Positions 7,023 to 13,473 of a stretch of 13,624 nucleotides of DNA are shown here, one piece after another (the first letter of the stretch is position 1; each line of letters starts with the position of its first letter). The stretch is from the NCBI GenBank assembly GCA_916720285.1, contig CAKAQP010000045.1, positions 1 to 13,624 on the forward strand, written 5' to 3'. The position numbers were made by a program, and so were the translations under genes. Source of the stretch: an uncultured Lachnoanaerobaculum sp. (lineage in GTDB: Bacteria > Bacillota > Clostridia > Lachnospirales > Lachnospiraceae). Under the pieces are notes generated by a model. The model was not told the origin of the DNA and ran no database searches. It saw only the letters and a program-made list of their open reading frames with translations.

Positions 7023-8258
7023 TTACTCCACGAATTTTTTTATAACTATACTTGCATTGTGACCGCCAAAGCCAAGGGAGTTGCTTATTGTTCCGTTAAC
7101 TTCCACCTCTTTTGACTCTGTCAAAAAGTCCAGATCGCACTCCGGATCTTTATTTATAAGTCCCACATTCTTGTGCATAAATCCGTCTTCTATAGATTTT
7201 ACACATACAATTGCCTCAACACCTCCGGCTGCACCAAGAAGATGTCCGACCATTGACTTTGTAGAACTTATTCCGACTTTATCTGCATGCTCACCAAGAG
7301 CTGTCTTTATTGCCTTTGTCTCAAATAAATCATTGTGATGAGTTCCTGTACCATGTGCATTAACATAGTCAATATCCTCAGGCTTAATACCCGCATCCTT
7401 TATTGCAAGCTCCATAGCCTTTGCAGCTCCCGAGCCGTCCTCTGCAGGTGAAGTAATATGGAATGCATCACAGGTCGCACCGTATCCTGCCATCTCGGCA
7501 TATATATGCGCACCTCTTTTTTTAGCATGCTCAAGTTCCTCTAAAACTAAAACTCCTGCTCCCTCTCCCATGATAAATCCGTTTCTGTCCTTATCAAAAG
7601 GTATTGATGCTCTGTCAGGGTCATCTACCGTATTAAGTGCTGTGAGTGAAGTAAATCCCGCCACACCGATAGGAGTGATGGAACTTTCCGTACCTCCGGC
7701 AAGCATTACATCAGCCTCTCCGTAAACGATGGATCTGAATGCCTCACCTATACAGTTTGTTCCGGTGGCACAAGCTGTTACTACATTTATATTCTTTCCC
7801 TTACATCCATAGGCAATTGCTACATTACCTGCCGCCATATTTGAAATCATCATAGGTACCAAAAGAGGTGCCACTCTGCTTGGTCCTTTTTCCAAAAGCT
7901 TTCCGTATTCCTTTTCCATAGACTGCAGCGATCCGATTCCCGATCCTACCGCAACTCCTACCATATAAGGATCTTCCTTTGACATATCAAGCTTTGCATC
8001 TTCAATGGCCTCTTTTGTTGCCGCTACCGCAAACTGTGAAAACTGCTCCATTCTTCTGGCAGATTTTGGATCCATATAGTTTTTGGCATCAAAGTCCTTT
8101 ACTTCAGCCGCCAGCTTTGCCTTATAGTCGGTTGTATCAAAGTATGTTATCGGTCCTATACCGTGTACACCCGCTTTTATATTTTTCCAAAAATCATTGA
8201 CATTAAGACCTATCGGTGTGATAGCTCCCAATCCTGTAATAACAACTCTTCTTCTCAT
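7023..8258 (-). CDS. fabF: 3-oxoacyl-ACP synthase II
   Basis: Condensing enzyme that joins malonyl-ACP to growing acyl-ACP chains, of the KAS I/II thiolase fold. With the start chosen here the product is 411 residues, and the catalytic triad falls at C163 (TACATGTN), H302 (NAHGTGTHHND) and H339 (KSMVGHLLGAAG), with K334 nearby; C163 matches the E. coli FabF number. The frame can be extended to a GTG at 8264, but that GTG is itself part of the Shine-Dalgarno run AGAGGTGA. The ATG at 8258 is 5 bases after GAGG and is the likely true start. The GFGGHNAS motif near the C-terminus is the usual family signature. The protein resembles FabF more than FabB, as expected for Firmicutes, where FabF does all later elongation. 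Confidence 0.96.
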   Translation of the reverse strand: MRRRVVITGLGAITPIGLNVNDFWKNIKAGVHGIGPITYFDTTDYKAKLAAEVKDFDAKNYMDPKSARRMEQFSQFAVAATKEAIEDAKLDMSKEDPYMVGVAVGSGIGSLQSMEKEYGKLLEKGPSRVAPLLVPMMISNMAAGNVAIAYGCKGKNINVVTACATGTNCIGEAFRSIVYGEADVMLAGGTESSITPIGVAGFTSLTALNTVDDPDRASIPFDKDRNGFIMGEGAGVLVLEELEHAKKRGAHIYAEMAGYGATCDAFHITSPAEDGSGAAKAMELAIKDAGIKPEDIDYVNAHGTGTHHNDLFETKAIKTALGEHADKVGISSTKSMVGHLLGAAGGVEAIVCVKSIEDGFMHKNVGLINKDPECDLDFLTESKEVEVNGTISNSLGFGGHNASIVIKKFVE

Positions 8259-8297
8259 AGTCACCTCTTTTTTAGTTGTTCTTTCAATCCTTCTTAA

Positions 8298-9044
8298 TTA
8301 CATACTCATTCCGCCATCAATTTTGATGACCTGACCTGTAATATATCTGCCCTCTTCACCGGCAAGGTATGCCACCATATTTGCAATATCCTCTACCTCA
8401 CCCTGATATCCCAACGGAATAAATGAATTTATTTTTGCCTTGGCATCATCTGTCATTGCATCCGTCATATCTGTTCTTATATATCCCGGTGCTATGGCAT
8501 TTACGGTAATATTTCTGCTTGCCATCTCTCTTGCGGCAGTCTTTGTCATTCCTATAACTCCTGCCTTTGATGCCGCATAATTTATCTGTCCTGCATTGCC
8601 CATCACACCGCTAACGGAAGAAATATTTATTATTCTTCCGGCTCTTTTCTTAATCATGTATTTTGAAACCACCTGCATGGTATTAAAGCTTCCCTTTAAA
8701 TTGGTAGCTATTACCGCATCAAACTCTTCAGGTTTCATTCTCATCATCAGATTATCTTTTGTAATACCGGCATTGTTTACCAATATGTCCACAGCACCTT
8801 CCTCTGAAATGATATTTTCAATCATCTGCTTTGTGCTCTCATAATCCGATATATCACATTGGCAGATTTTTGCCCTTCCGCCATTATCCTCTATCTCTTT
8901 TGCAACACTTTTTGCAGCCTCACTTGATGCCGCATAATTTACATATACCAGTGCTCCGTCAGCTGCCAGTTTCTTTGCTATAGCGGCTCCGATTCCTCTA
9001 CCCGCACCTGTTACCAAAGCTGTTTTGCCTTCTAATCTTTTCAT
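8298..9044 (-). CDS. fabG: 3-oxoacyl-ACP reductase
   Basis: Short-chain dehydrogenase that reduces 3-ketoacyl-ACP to 3-hydroxyacyl-ACP with NADPH. The 248-residue length is typical. The Rossmann motif TGAGRGIG is at 12-19, NNAG at 90-93 and N115 in ATNLKG, with catalytic S143 (NISSVSG), Y156 and K160 (YAASK), and PGYIRTDMT in the substrate loop. The tail YITGQVIKIDGGMSM is the standard FabG ending. Its ATG overlaps the TGA stop of fabD (ATGA), with GGAGG inside the last fabD codons, so translation is coupled. It is followed by a gap of about 39 bases before fabF. Confidence 0.97.
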   Translation of the reverse strand: MKRLEGKTALVTGAGRGIGAAIAKKLAADGALVYVNYAASSEAAKSVAKEIEDNGGRAKICQCDISDYESTKQMIENIISEEGAVDILVNNAGITKDNLMMRMKPEEFDAVIATNLKGSFNTMQVVSKYMIKKRAGRIINISSVSGVMGNAGQINYAASKAGVIGMTKTAAREMASRNITVNAIAPGYIRTDMTDAMTDDAKAKINSFIPLGYQGEVEDIANMVAYLAGEEGRYITGQVIKIDGGMSM

Positions 9045-9958
9045 TTCGCCTCCAAAATCTGACTACAAACACTTGCCACATCCGCATACTCTTCAATATT
9101 GAAGATTTTTACCTCCGGATCAATTTTCTTTACAAAACCTGCCATTGTCTTTCCCGGGCCGATTTCTACAAAGGTATCAACTCCCCATTCAATCATCTTT
9201 CTTATGCTCTGTTCCAAATGTACACTTCCGGATACCTGTTCTATCAAATTTTTCTTGATATCATTCTTATCTGTAACAATTTGTGCATTGATATTTGCTA
9301 CATAAGGTATCTTAATATCTCGTATTTCAATGCCGTCCAGTACTTTTGAAAGTTTTTCTCCGGCTTCTTTCATAAGTCCTGAGTGAAAAGCACCGCTTAC
9401 CTTTAAAGGAAGTACTCTCTTTGCTCCGGCCTCTTTTAATCTTTCACCTGCAAGAGCAACCGCTTCTTCGGTTCCTGATATTACAGTCTGTCCGGGGCAG
9501 TTATAATTTGCCACCCAACATCCGTCTATCTCATCCACTACAGACTTGATGGTCTCGTTGTCAAGTGAGAGTACGGCACTCATTGCACCACCCTTTATTT
9601 CCGACATGTACCGGCCTCTTTTATCCACCACCGAAATGGCATCCTCAGCACTTATGGCACCGCTTAAATACAGTGCTTCATATTCTCCAAGGCTTAAACC
9701 TGCACATATATCAGCCTTAAGTCCTGTTTTTTCCACAGCCTTTAACATGGCAATACCTGTTGCCACCATGGCTATCTGTGTATATCTTGTATTGTTTAAT
9801 TCATCATTTTCTTTGAAAATCAGATCACATGCATCTATCCCCGTGACTGTTTTTACACTGTCAAAAACCGCCCTTGAATCCGCATCATTTTCATAAAAAC
9901 TCTTGCCCATATTTTGTTTTTGAGCTCCCTGTCCCGGGAATAAAAATGCTATCTTCAT
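9041..9958 (-). CDS. fabD: Malonyl-CoA:ACP transacylase
   Basis: Moves the malonyl group from malonyl-CoA to ACP, supplying the two-carbon donor for FabH and FabF. The 305-residue length is typical. FLFPGQGAQ is at 5-13, the nucleophile elbow GLSLGEY at 87-93 with S89, R116 in the KRGRYM block that binds the malonyl carboxylate, and catalytic H192 in SGAFHSGLM. EIGPGKTMAGF follows near the C-terminus. The ATG lies 3 bases after the fabK stop. The nearest purine run, GGGAG in the last fabK codons, is about 13 bases upstream, so initiation may depend on coupling to fabK. It overlaps fabG by 4 bases. Confidence 0.97.
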   Translation of the reverse strand: MKIAFLFPGQGAQKQNMGKSFYENDADSRAVFDSVKTVTGIDACDLIFKENDELNNTRYTQIAMVATGIAMLKAVEKTGLKADICAGLSLGEYEALYLSGAISAEDAISVVDKRGRYMSEIKGGAMSAVLSLDNETIKSVVDEIDGCWVANYNCPGQTVISGTEEAVALAGERLKEAGAKRVLPLKVSGAFHSGLMKEAGEKLSKVLDGIEIRDIKIPYVANINAQIVTDKNDIKKNLIEQVSGSVHLEQSIRKMIEWGVDTFVEIGPGKTMAGFVKKIDPEVKIFNIEEYADVASVCSQILEAK

Positions 9959-9961
9959 AAT

Positions 9962-10900
9962 TTATACTAAGCTCCCTGCATTCTTTAAAAGATTAGTTGC
10001 CTCACTCATTATCTCGTCAATGATTTCTTTTGCACTTTGCTTTTTGTTTATAAGTCCTGCTATCTGACCTGCCATAACGGTTCCGTTTACAATATCACCT
10101 TCCATCACAGCCTTTCTGAGTGTACCCAGAGTCAAGTACTCAAGTTCCTCAAAACTCTTTCCTTCAGCTTCAAGCTTAGTGTATTCTCTGGTCATAGCAT
10201 TTCTTAAGCTTCTTACCGGATGTCCGTGACTTCTGCCTGTTACGGCCGAATCTATATCCTTTGCGGCGATTACTCTGTCTTTGTAGTTTTCATGTACAAT
10301 AGACTCATTTGCAACCACAAATCTTGTTCCTATCTGTACAGCCTTTGCTCCAAGCATAAGTGCCGCAGCCAAACCTCTTCCGTCTGCAATACCGCCTGCC
10401 GCAATAACAGGAATATTTACCGCATTTACAACCTGTGGAACCAAGGTCATTGTAGTAGCTTCACCTATATGTCCGCCACTTTCGGTGCCCTCCGCCACAA
10501 CGGCATCCGCTCCGCATCTTTCCATTCTTCTTGCAAGTGCGACACTCGCAACTACAGGAATTACCACTATTCCGGCTTCCTTCCACATCTGCATATACTT
10601 TTCAGGTGAACCTGCGCCTGTAGTAACTACCTTTATACCTTCTTCCACAACTACCTTGGCAATTTCTTCCGCATGAGGTGACATAAGCATTACATTTACT
10701 CCAAAAGGCTTATCTGTAAGCTTTCTTGCCTCTCTTATTTCATTTCTTACAACCTCTGCCGGTGCATTTGCCCCGCCAATAAGTCCAAGTCCGCCTGCCG
10801 CACTTACCGCTGCAGCCAAATGATGCTCGGCAACCCATGCCATACCACCTTGAATTATCGGATATTCTATACCTAATAGTTTTGTTATTTCTGTTTGCAT
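9962..10900 (-). CDS. fabK: Enoyl-ACP reductase II (FMN-dependent)
   Basis: Final reductase of the elongation cycle: it reduces trans-2-enoyl-ACP to acyl-ACP using FMN and NAD(P)H. It replaces FabI, so triclosan resistance at this step is expected from the family. The 312-residue length is typical. Seen: YPIIQGGMAWVAEHHLAAAVS (13-33), FGVNVML (66-72), TTGAGSPEKY (93-102), ESGGHIGE (140-147) with H144, the position of the essential histidine in pneumococcal FabK, AAGGIADGRG and QIGTRF. It is about 80 residues shorter than the related FabX-like protein of this operon and lacks its cysteine tail. The start has AGAGGAA upstream, 50 bases after acpP with a hairpin in between. Confidence 0.96.
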   Translation of the reverse strand: MQTEITKLLGIEYPIIQGGMAWVAEHHLAAAVSAAGGLGLIGGANAPAEVVRNEIREARKLTDKPFGVNVMLMSPHAEEIAKVVVEEGIKVVTTGAGSPEKYMQMWKEAGIVVIPVVASVALARRMERCGADAVVAEGTESGGHIGEATTMTLVPQVVNAVNIPVIAAGGIADGRGLAAALMLGAKAVQIGTRFVVANESIVHENYKDRVIAAKDIDSAVTGRSHGHPVRSLRNAMTREYTKLEAEGKSFEELEYLTLGTLRKAVMEGDIVNGTVMAGQIAGLINKKQSAKEIIDEIMSEATNLLKNAGSLV

Positions 10901-10920
10901 TAATTTCCTCTGCCTTTTTA

Positions 10921-10942
10921 AGAAAACGCCCGTAGGCGTTTT
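10921..10942 (-). terminator. Hairpin between acpP and fabK, probable partial terminator
   Basis: A perfect 8-bp stem AAAACGCC / GGCGTTTT closes a TACG loop (10931-10934) on the minus strand, a UNCG-class tetraloop closed by C-G and therefore very stable in RNA. The tail after the stem is only CTT, so with the stem's own Ts the run is TTTTCTT. This is a weak termination signal that would let some polymerase continue into fabK. The plus strand has a longer T-run but no gene that would need it. It lies 7 bases after the acpP stop codon. Confidence 0.7.
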
Positions 10943-10949
10943 TTATTTT

Positions 10950-11186
10950 TTATAAATTATCTACGCCCTTGTCCTTAAGGTAATTTACCACATCACCTAC
11001 AGTTAAAAGCTTCTCTAAATCCTCAGAAGGTATCTCAACACCATAGTTATCCTCAAGTGCCATTACCATCTCAAAAAGGTCAAGTGAGTCTGCATTTAAA
11101 TCATCCTTGAAGCTTGACTCCAATGTGATTTCTGATGCATCGATATTTAACTGCTCTGCAATAATTGATTTCATTTTCTCTGACAT
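10950..11186 (-). CDS. acpP: Acyl carrier protein
   Basis: Small acidic carrier that holds growing acyl chains on a 4'-phosphopantetheine arm. With the start used here it has 78 residues. The motif NADSLDLFEM (31-40) includes S34, the expected phosphopantetheine attachment serine, and helix II follows with the usual acidic face (EMVMALEDNYGVEIPSEDLEKL). An in-frame ATG exists 4 codons upstream at 11198, but its purine run touches the start codon. The ATG at 11186 has GGAG at a 6-base spacing and gives the normal ACP length. It lies second in the operon, after fabH, and directly before a hairpin that could make it the most abundant product. The AcpS needed to load it is not in this window. Confidence 0.96.
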   Translation of the reverse strand: MSEKMKSIIAEQLNIDASEITLESSFKDDLNADSLDLFEMVMALEDNYGVEIPSEDLEKLLTVGDVVNYLKDKGVDNL

Positions 11187-11241
11187 AATTTTCTCCATCC
11201 TTTTAAATGTTTATTTTATTTATATTTAAGTTGTAAAATAA

Positions 11242-12183
11242 TTACAATCTTAATACACAAGTTCCCCAGGTTAATCCTGCTCCGAATCCACAAAGCAAAA
11301 TCAAATCACCTTTTTTTGCAATACCTTTTTTTATTACCTCATCAAGCAGTAAAGGTATACTTCCTGCCGAAGTATTTCCGGTATTTTCCAGATTGTGAGG
11401 TAACTTTTCAAGAGGTATATCCAGCTTTTTGGATACGGCCTCAAGTATTCTCAAATTTGCCTGATGTAAAAGATATAAATCTATATCATCCTTATGTACC
11501 CCGGCCTTTTGTATAGCCTGTTCAATGCTGTGAGGTACCGTTCTGACAGTGAATTTAAAGACCTCTTGTCCGTCCATTCTTATATACCTGTCATCACCGT
11601 AAGAATTGTCATACAGTGCAAATCCCTTACTTCCGTCAGCTCCGATATCAAAGCTTAAAAATCCCTCTTCGATATCCGCTTTTTTGAGTACCGCAGCCCC
11701 CACACCGTCACCGAAAAGTACACAGGTGGTTCTGTCACTCCAATCCATCTCTCTTGAAAGTACATCACCGCCTACTACAAGAGCATACTCAATATCCAGA
11801 GTATTCATCATGGAATATGCAATACTCAGTGCATATATAAATCCGGAACATGCGGAGCTTACATCCATACATGCACAGTCCTTTGCACCAAGTAGAGGCT
11901 GCAACTCACATGCGGTATTTGGGAGTCTCTTATCCTGAGTTGAGGTACCCACTATAATAAGTCCCAAATCCTTACCGTCAATATTTGCAGATTCTAATGC
12001 TTCTTTTCCGGCTGCAAATGCCAGACTTACCAGATTTTCATTTTCACCTATGATATGTCTTTTTTTGATTCCGGTTCTTTGGCTGATCCACTCATCACTT
12101 GTATCTACGATTTTACTCAAATCATCATTTGTCAAAATCTTAGAAGGCAGCTTTGAGCCTGTTCCTGCAAGTGCTATCTTCAT
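11242..12183 (-). CDS. fabH: 3-oxoacyl-ACP synthase III (initiating condensing enzyme)
   Basis: First condensation of fatty acid synthesis: joins an acyl-CoA primer (acetyl-CoA or branched) to malonyl-ACP. The 313-residue length is typical. Catalytic residues are C112 in SSACSGF, H240 in LLHQANLRI and N270 in NTGNTSAGS, close to E. coli C112, H244 and N274. The N-terminus MKIALAGTGSKLP and the W32/R36 block (DEWISQRTGI) that binds the CoA nucleotide are present. The C-terminus GFGAGLTWGTCVLRL is complete. The primer preference cannot be read from sequence with confidence. The ribosome binding site is AAAGGA about 10 bases upstream. It is the first gene of the operon, with an estimated leader of about 75 bases starting within the operator region. 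Confidence 0.97.
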   Translation of the reverse strand: MKIALAGTGSKLPSKILTNDDLSKIVDTSDEWISQRTGIKKRHIIGENENLVSLAFAAGKEALESANIDGKDLGLIIVGTSTQDKRLPNTACELQPLLGAKDCACMDVSSACSGFIYALSIAYSMMNTLDIEYALVVGGDVLSREMDWSDRTTCVLFGDGVGAAVLKKADIEEGFLSFDIGADGSKGFALYDNSYGDDRYIRMDGQEVFKFTVRTVPHSIEQAIQKAGVHKDDIDLYLLHQANLRILEAVSKKLDIPLEKLPHNLENTGNTSAGSIPLLLDEVIKKGIAKKGDLILLCGFGAGLTWGTCVLRL

Positions 12184-12228
12184 CCTTAATAAGTCCTTTC
12201 ATAAGACTTTCATCAAAATAAAAAATAC

Positions 12229-12241
12229 TTTGAATACCAAA
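12229..12241 (-). promoter_or_regulatory. FabT-like operator 2
   Basis: TTTGGTATTCAAA on the minus strand is an imperfect copy of the TTTGA-N3-TCAAA palindrome bound by FabT, the MarR-family fatty acid synthesis repressor of streptococci and relatives. It differs from the inverted operator 1 at two positions. Its centre is 21 bp from that of operator 1, about two DNA turns. It lies in the transcribed leader of fabH. Confidence 0.65.
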
Positions 12242-12249
12242 GCAAATAG

Positions 12250-12262
12250 TTTGATACTCAAA
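12250..12262 (-). promoter_or_regulatory. FabT-like operator 1
   Basis: TTTGAGTATCAAA has perfect TTTGA / TCAAA arms around three bases. It starts 2 bases after the -10 hexamer, so it covers the expected transcription start near 12258. A repressor bound here would block initiation. The match to the FabT-type motif is from knowledge of the family; no fabT gene is in the window. Confidence 0.75.
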
Positions 12263-12264
12263 GT

Positions 12265-12293
12265 ATTTTAATTTTACTACATAAATTTGTCAA
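12265..12293 (-). promoter_or_regulatory. Consensus promoter of the fatty acid operon
   Basis: The minus strand has TTGACA (12293-12288), a 17-base spacer and TAAAAT (12270-12265), a near-perfect housekeeping-sigma promoter. It lies 10 bases after the stop of the deacylase gene and about 80 bases before the fabH start. The only strong promoter seen for the eleven genes downstream is this one. Confidence 0.88.
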
Positions 12294-12302
12294 GTGATTT
12301 GT

Positions 12303-13229
12303 TCATTCAGTTCCGTATGCTGTTAATGTATCTTTCTTTCTGACCCCCAAGGATAATGTATAGTATAAAATATCCGCATCAAATTTTGCCGCAACTACCT
12401 GAAGCTTTTCTCCTTCAATATTTTTTAATACTCCAAGCAGTTCTCCCTTTTTTACTCTCTGTCCCTGTTTAATATAAGGATACCAAAGCCCGTCACACTC
12501 CGCCTCTACATACTCTGCACTCACTATCTCTTTTTGTTTTTTATTTACGCTTATATCATGTCTCTCTTTTATTATTCCAAGTATCTCCATAAGCTTATAT
12601 AGATCTTTCTTTTCGGCAAGTACATCCTCTTCACTCCATATACCATGTGCCCCTCTTTCATAGAGCATTGCGGGAATATTTTTCTTTGTGGCATAGCTGT
12701 AAAGTCCGTTGGATGCATAGGAGCCGACTCTAAAATTTACGCTCATTCTCGAAGCTATATCTCTCACATAGTTTTTCATATCTTCACCGGATCCGTAAGG
12801 AAAAAAGATAAGAGGGATAAGATTCTCATTAATATCTCCCCCATGCAAATCCACTATAAAATCAGCTGTCGGGTAGAGATATTTTTCTATATCAAAAGCA
12901 ATTCTTTGTGTACTTGTACCTTTTTCATCACCGGGAAATTCCCTGTTTAAATTTTTATAATCCGATGTGGATATCTGTTTTACTCCGTCATAAAATCCGT
13001 CGGTATTTAAAACAGGGCAGATAATAATATTTCCGGATAATTTTTCAGCTTTAAGTTCTTTTATAAGTCTTAGAGCTGTTTCTATTCCCACATATTCTCC
13101 GCCATGTACTCCTGCGGTTATAACTAAAGTTTTCCCTGTATTTCTCCCACAAAAAGCTGTTCCGCTTATATTTCCAAGTATGAATTTTTTCTTTTCCCCT
13201 TTATTTATCAGAATATCTCCTATTTTCAT
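12303..13229 (-). CDS. Zinc deacylase of the succinylglutamate desuccinylase/aspartoacylase family
   Basis: A 308-residue metallo-hydrolase of the AstE/AspA branch of the M14 zinc carboxypeptidase fold, which removes acyl groups from N-acylated amino acids or similar small molecules. The zinc ligands are visible as H42 and E45 in GVHGGEYVG and H129 in IVDLHGGD. NLNREFPG (93-100) is the substrate-binding asparagine-arginine motif, and E191 in MLYERGAHG is the likely catalytic base. The C-terminal part, about 230-308, has the small beta domain of the family (GLWYPYIKQGQRVKKGELLG). No signal peptide is seen, so it is probably cytosolic. The start has a strong AAAGGAGG site at 5 bases. The natural substrate cannot be assigned. 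It sits alone between its own weak promoter and the fab promoter, so a link to fatty acid synthesis is not shown. Confidence 0.88.
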   Translation of the reverse strand: MKIGDILINKGEKKKFILGNISGTAFCGRNTGKTLVITAGVHGGEYVGIETALRLIKELKAEKLSGNIIICPVLNTDGFYDGVKQISTSDYKNLNREFPGDEKGTSTQRIAFDIEKYLYPTADFIVDLHGGDINENLIPLIFFPYGSGEDMKNYVRDIASRMSVNFRVGSYASNGLYSYATKKNIPAMLYERGAHGIWSEEDVLAEKKDLYKLMEILGIIKERHDISVNKKQKEIVSAEYVEAECDGLWYPYIKQGQRVKKGELLGVLKNIEGEKLQVVAAKFDADILYYTLSLGVRKKDTLTAYGTE

Positions 13230-13266
13230 AGATTCCTCCTTTCCGAATACACTAAGTTTTTATGTT

Positions 13267-13295
13267 ATATTAGCATAGTTAGTCGCATCTAACCA
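13267..13295 (-). promoter_or_regulatory. Possible promoter of the deacylase gene
   Basis: On the minus strand TGCTAATAT (13275-13267) reads as an extended -10 element, with a poor -35 (TGGTTA) at 17 bases. It would give a leader of about 30 bases ahead of the strong ribosome binding site. A short inverted repeat GTTAG/CTAAC (13278-13293) falls between the two elements. Confidence 0.35.
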
Positions 13296-13400
13296 TACAT
13301 TTTTTCATTACTTATTATTTAGCCAAATAAAAGACGACTGTCTGTTTTTCTATAATTTTTATTTTTTTATGAAAGATATTTCCATGTTTTATTAAAAAAA

Positions 13401-13421
13401 CTTGAAAAACTTATTTTCAAG
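13401..13421. repeat. Perfect inverted repeat at the cstA -35 region
   Basis: CTTGAAAA (13401-13408) and TTTTCAAG (13414-13421) are perfect inverted copies around ACTTA. The candidate -35 hexamer TTGAAA lies inside the left arm, so a protein bound here would compete with polymerase. There is no T-run suited to a terminator. Confidence 0.6.
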
Positions 13422-13430
13422 TAGTATGTT
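13402..13430 (+). promoter_or_regulatory. Candidate promoter of cstA
   Basis: TTGAAA (13402-13407), a 17-base spacer and TATGTT (13425-13430) form a fair housekeeping-type promoter about 45 bases ahead of the start codon. Both hexamers lie within inverted repeats, which fits a controlled gene. A TATTAT at 13431 is an alternative -10 but is badly spaced from the -35. Confidence 0.5.
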
Positions 13431-13451
13431 TATTATGTATTAATAAACATA
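13425..13451. repeat. Perfect 11-bp inverted repeat over the cstA transcription start
   Basis: TATGTTTATTA (13425-13435) and TAATAAACATA (13441-13451) match over all 11 positions around TGTAT. The left arm contains the candidate -10 and the loop the expected transcription start near 13437. Its length and position suggest a repressor site. The sequence does not match the catabolite-repression cre consensus, and I do not recognise the cognate protein. Confidence 0.65.
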
Positions 13452-13473
13452 GATAGAAAGAGAGGAATTTTCT

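Larger units (their letters stand above)
12222..12269 (-). repeat. 20-bp inverted repeat spanning the fab operator region
   Basis: Left arm 12269-12250 and right arm 12241-12222 on the minus strand are inverted copies matching at 18 of 20 positions, with an 8-base loop CTATTTGC. The two DNA mismatches become G-U pairs in RNA, so a transcript running in from the upstream deacylase gene could form an unbroken 20-bp stem followed by T-rich sequence. A transcript from the fab promoter would start inside the left arm and could not form the whole stem. The stem is AT-rich, so its strength as a terminator is uncertain. Confidence 0.75.

Noticed and set aside
8259..8264. GTG at 8264 as the fabF start.
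   Set aside because: The GTG belongs to the Shine-Dalgarno run; the ATG at 8258 has proper spacing and gives the catalytic cysteine its usual number, 163.
11231..11247. Inverted repeat TTGTAA/TTACAA over the fabH stop codon.
   Set aside because: Only 6 bp and AT-only apart from one pair, with no T-run; too weak for a terminator or a site.
12140..12202. A 20-codon frame starting at the ATG at 12202 and overlapping the fabH start, a possible leader peptide.
   Set aside because: It has no convincing ribosome binding site, and its codons contain the fabH ribosome binding site itself, so it is better explained by chance.
13278..13293. Inverted repeat GTTAG/CTAAC in the spacer of the possible deacylase promoter.
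   Set aside because: Five base pairs around six is expected by chance in AT-rich DNA; noted with the promoter but not claimed as an operator.
13332..13343. Small hairpin AGAC/GTCT followed by a T-rich stretch on the plus strand in the divergent intergenic region.
   Set aside because: A 4-bp stem is too short, and no plus-strand gene lies upstream of it to terminate.
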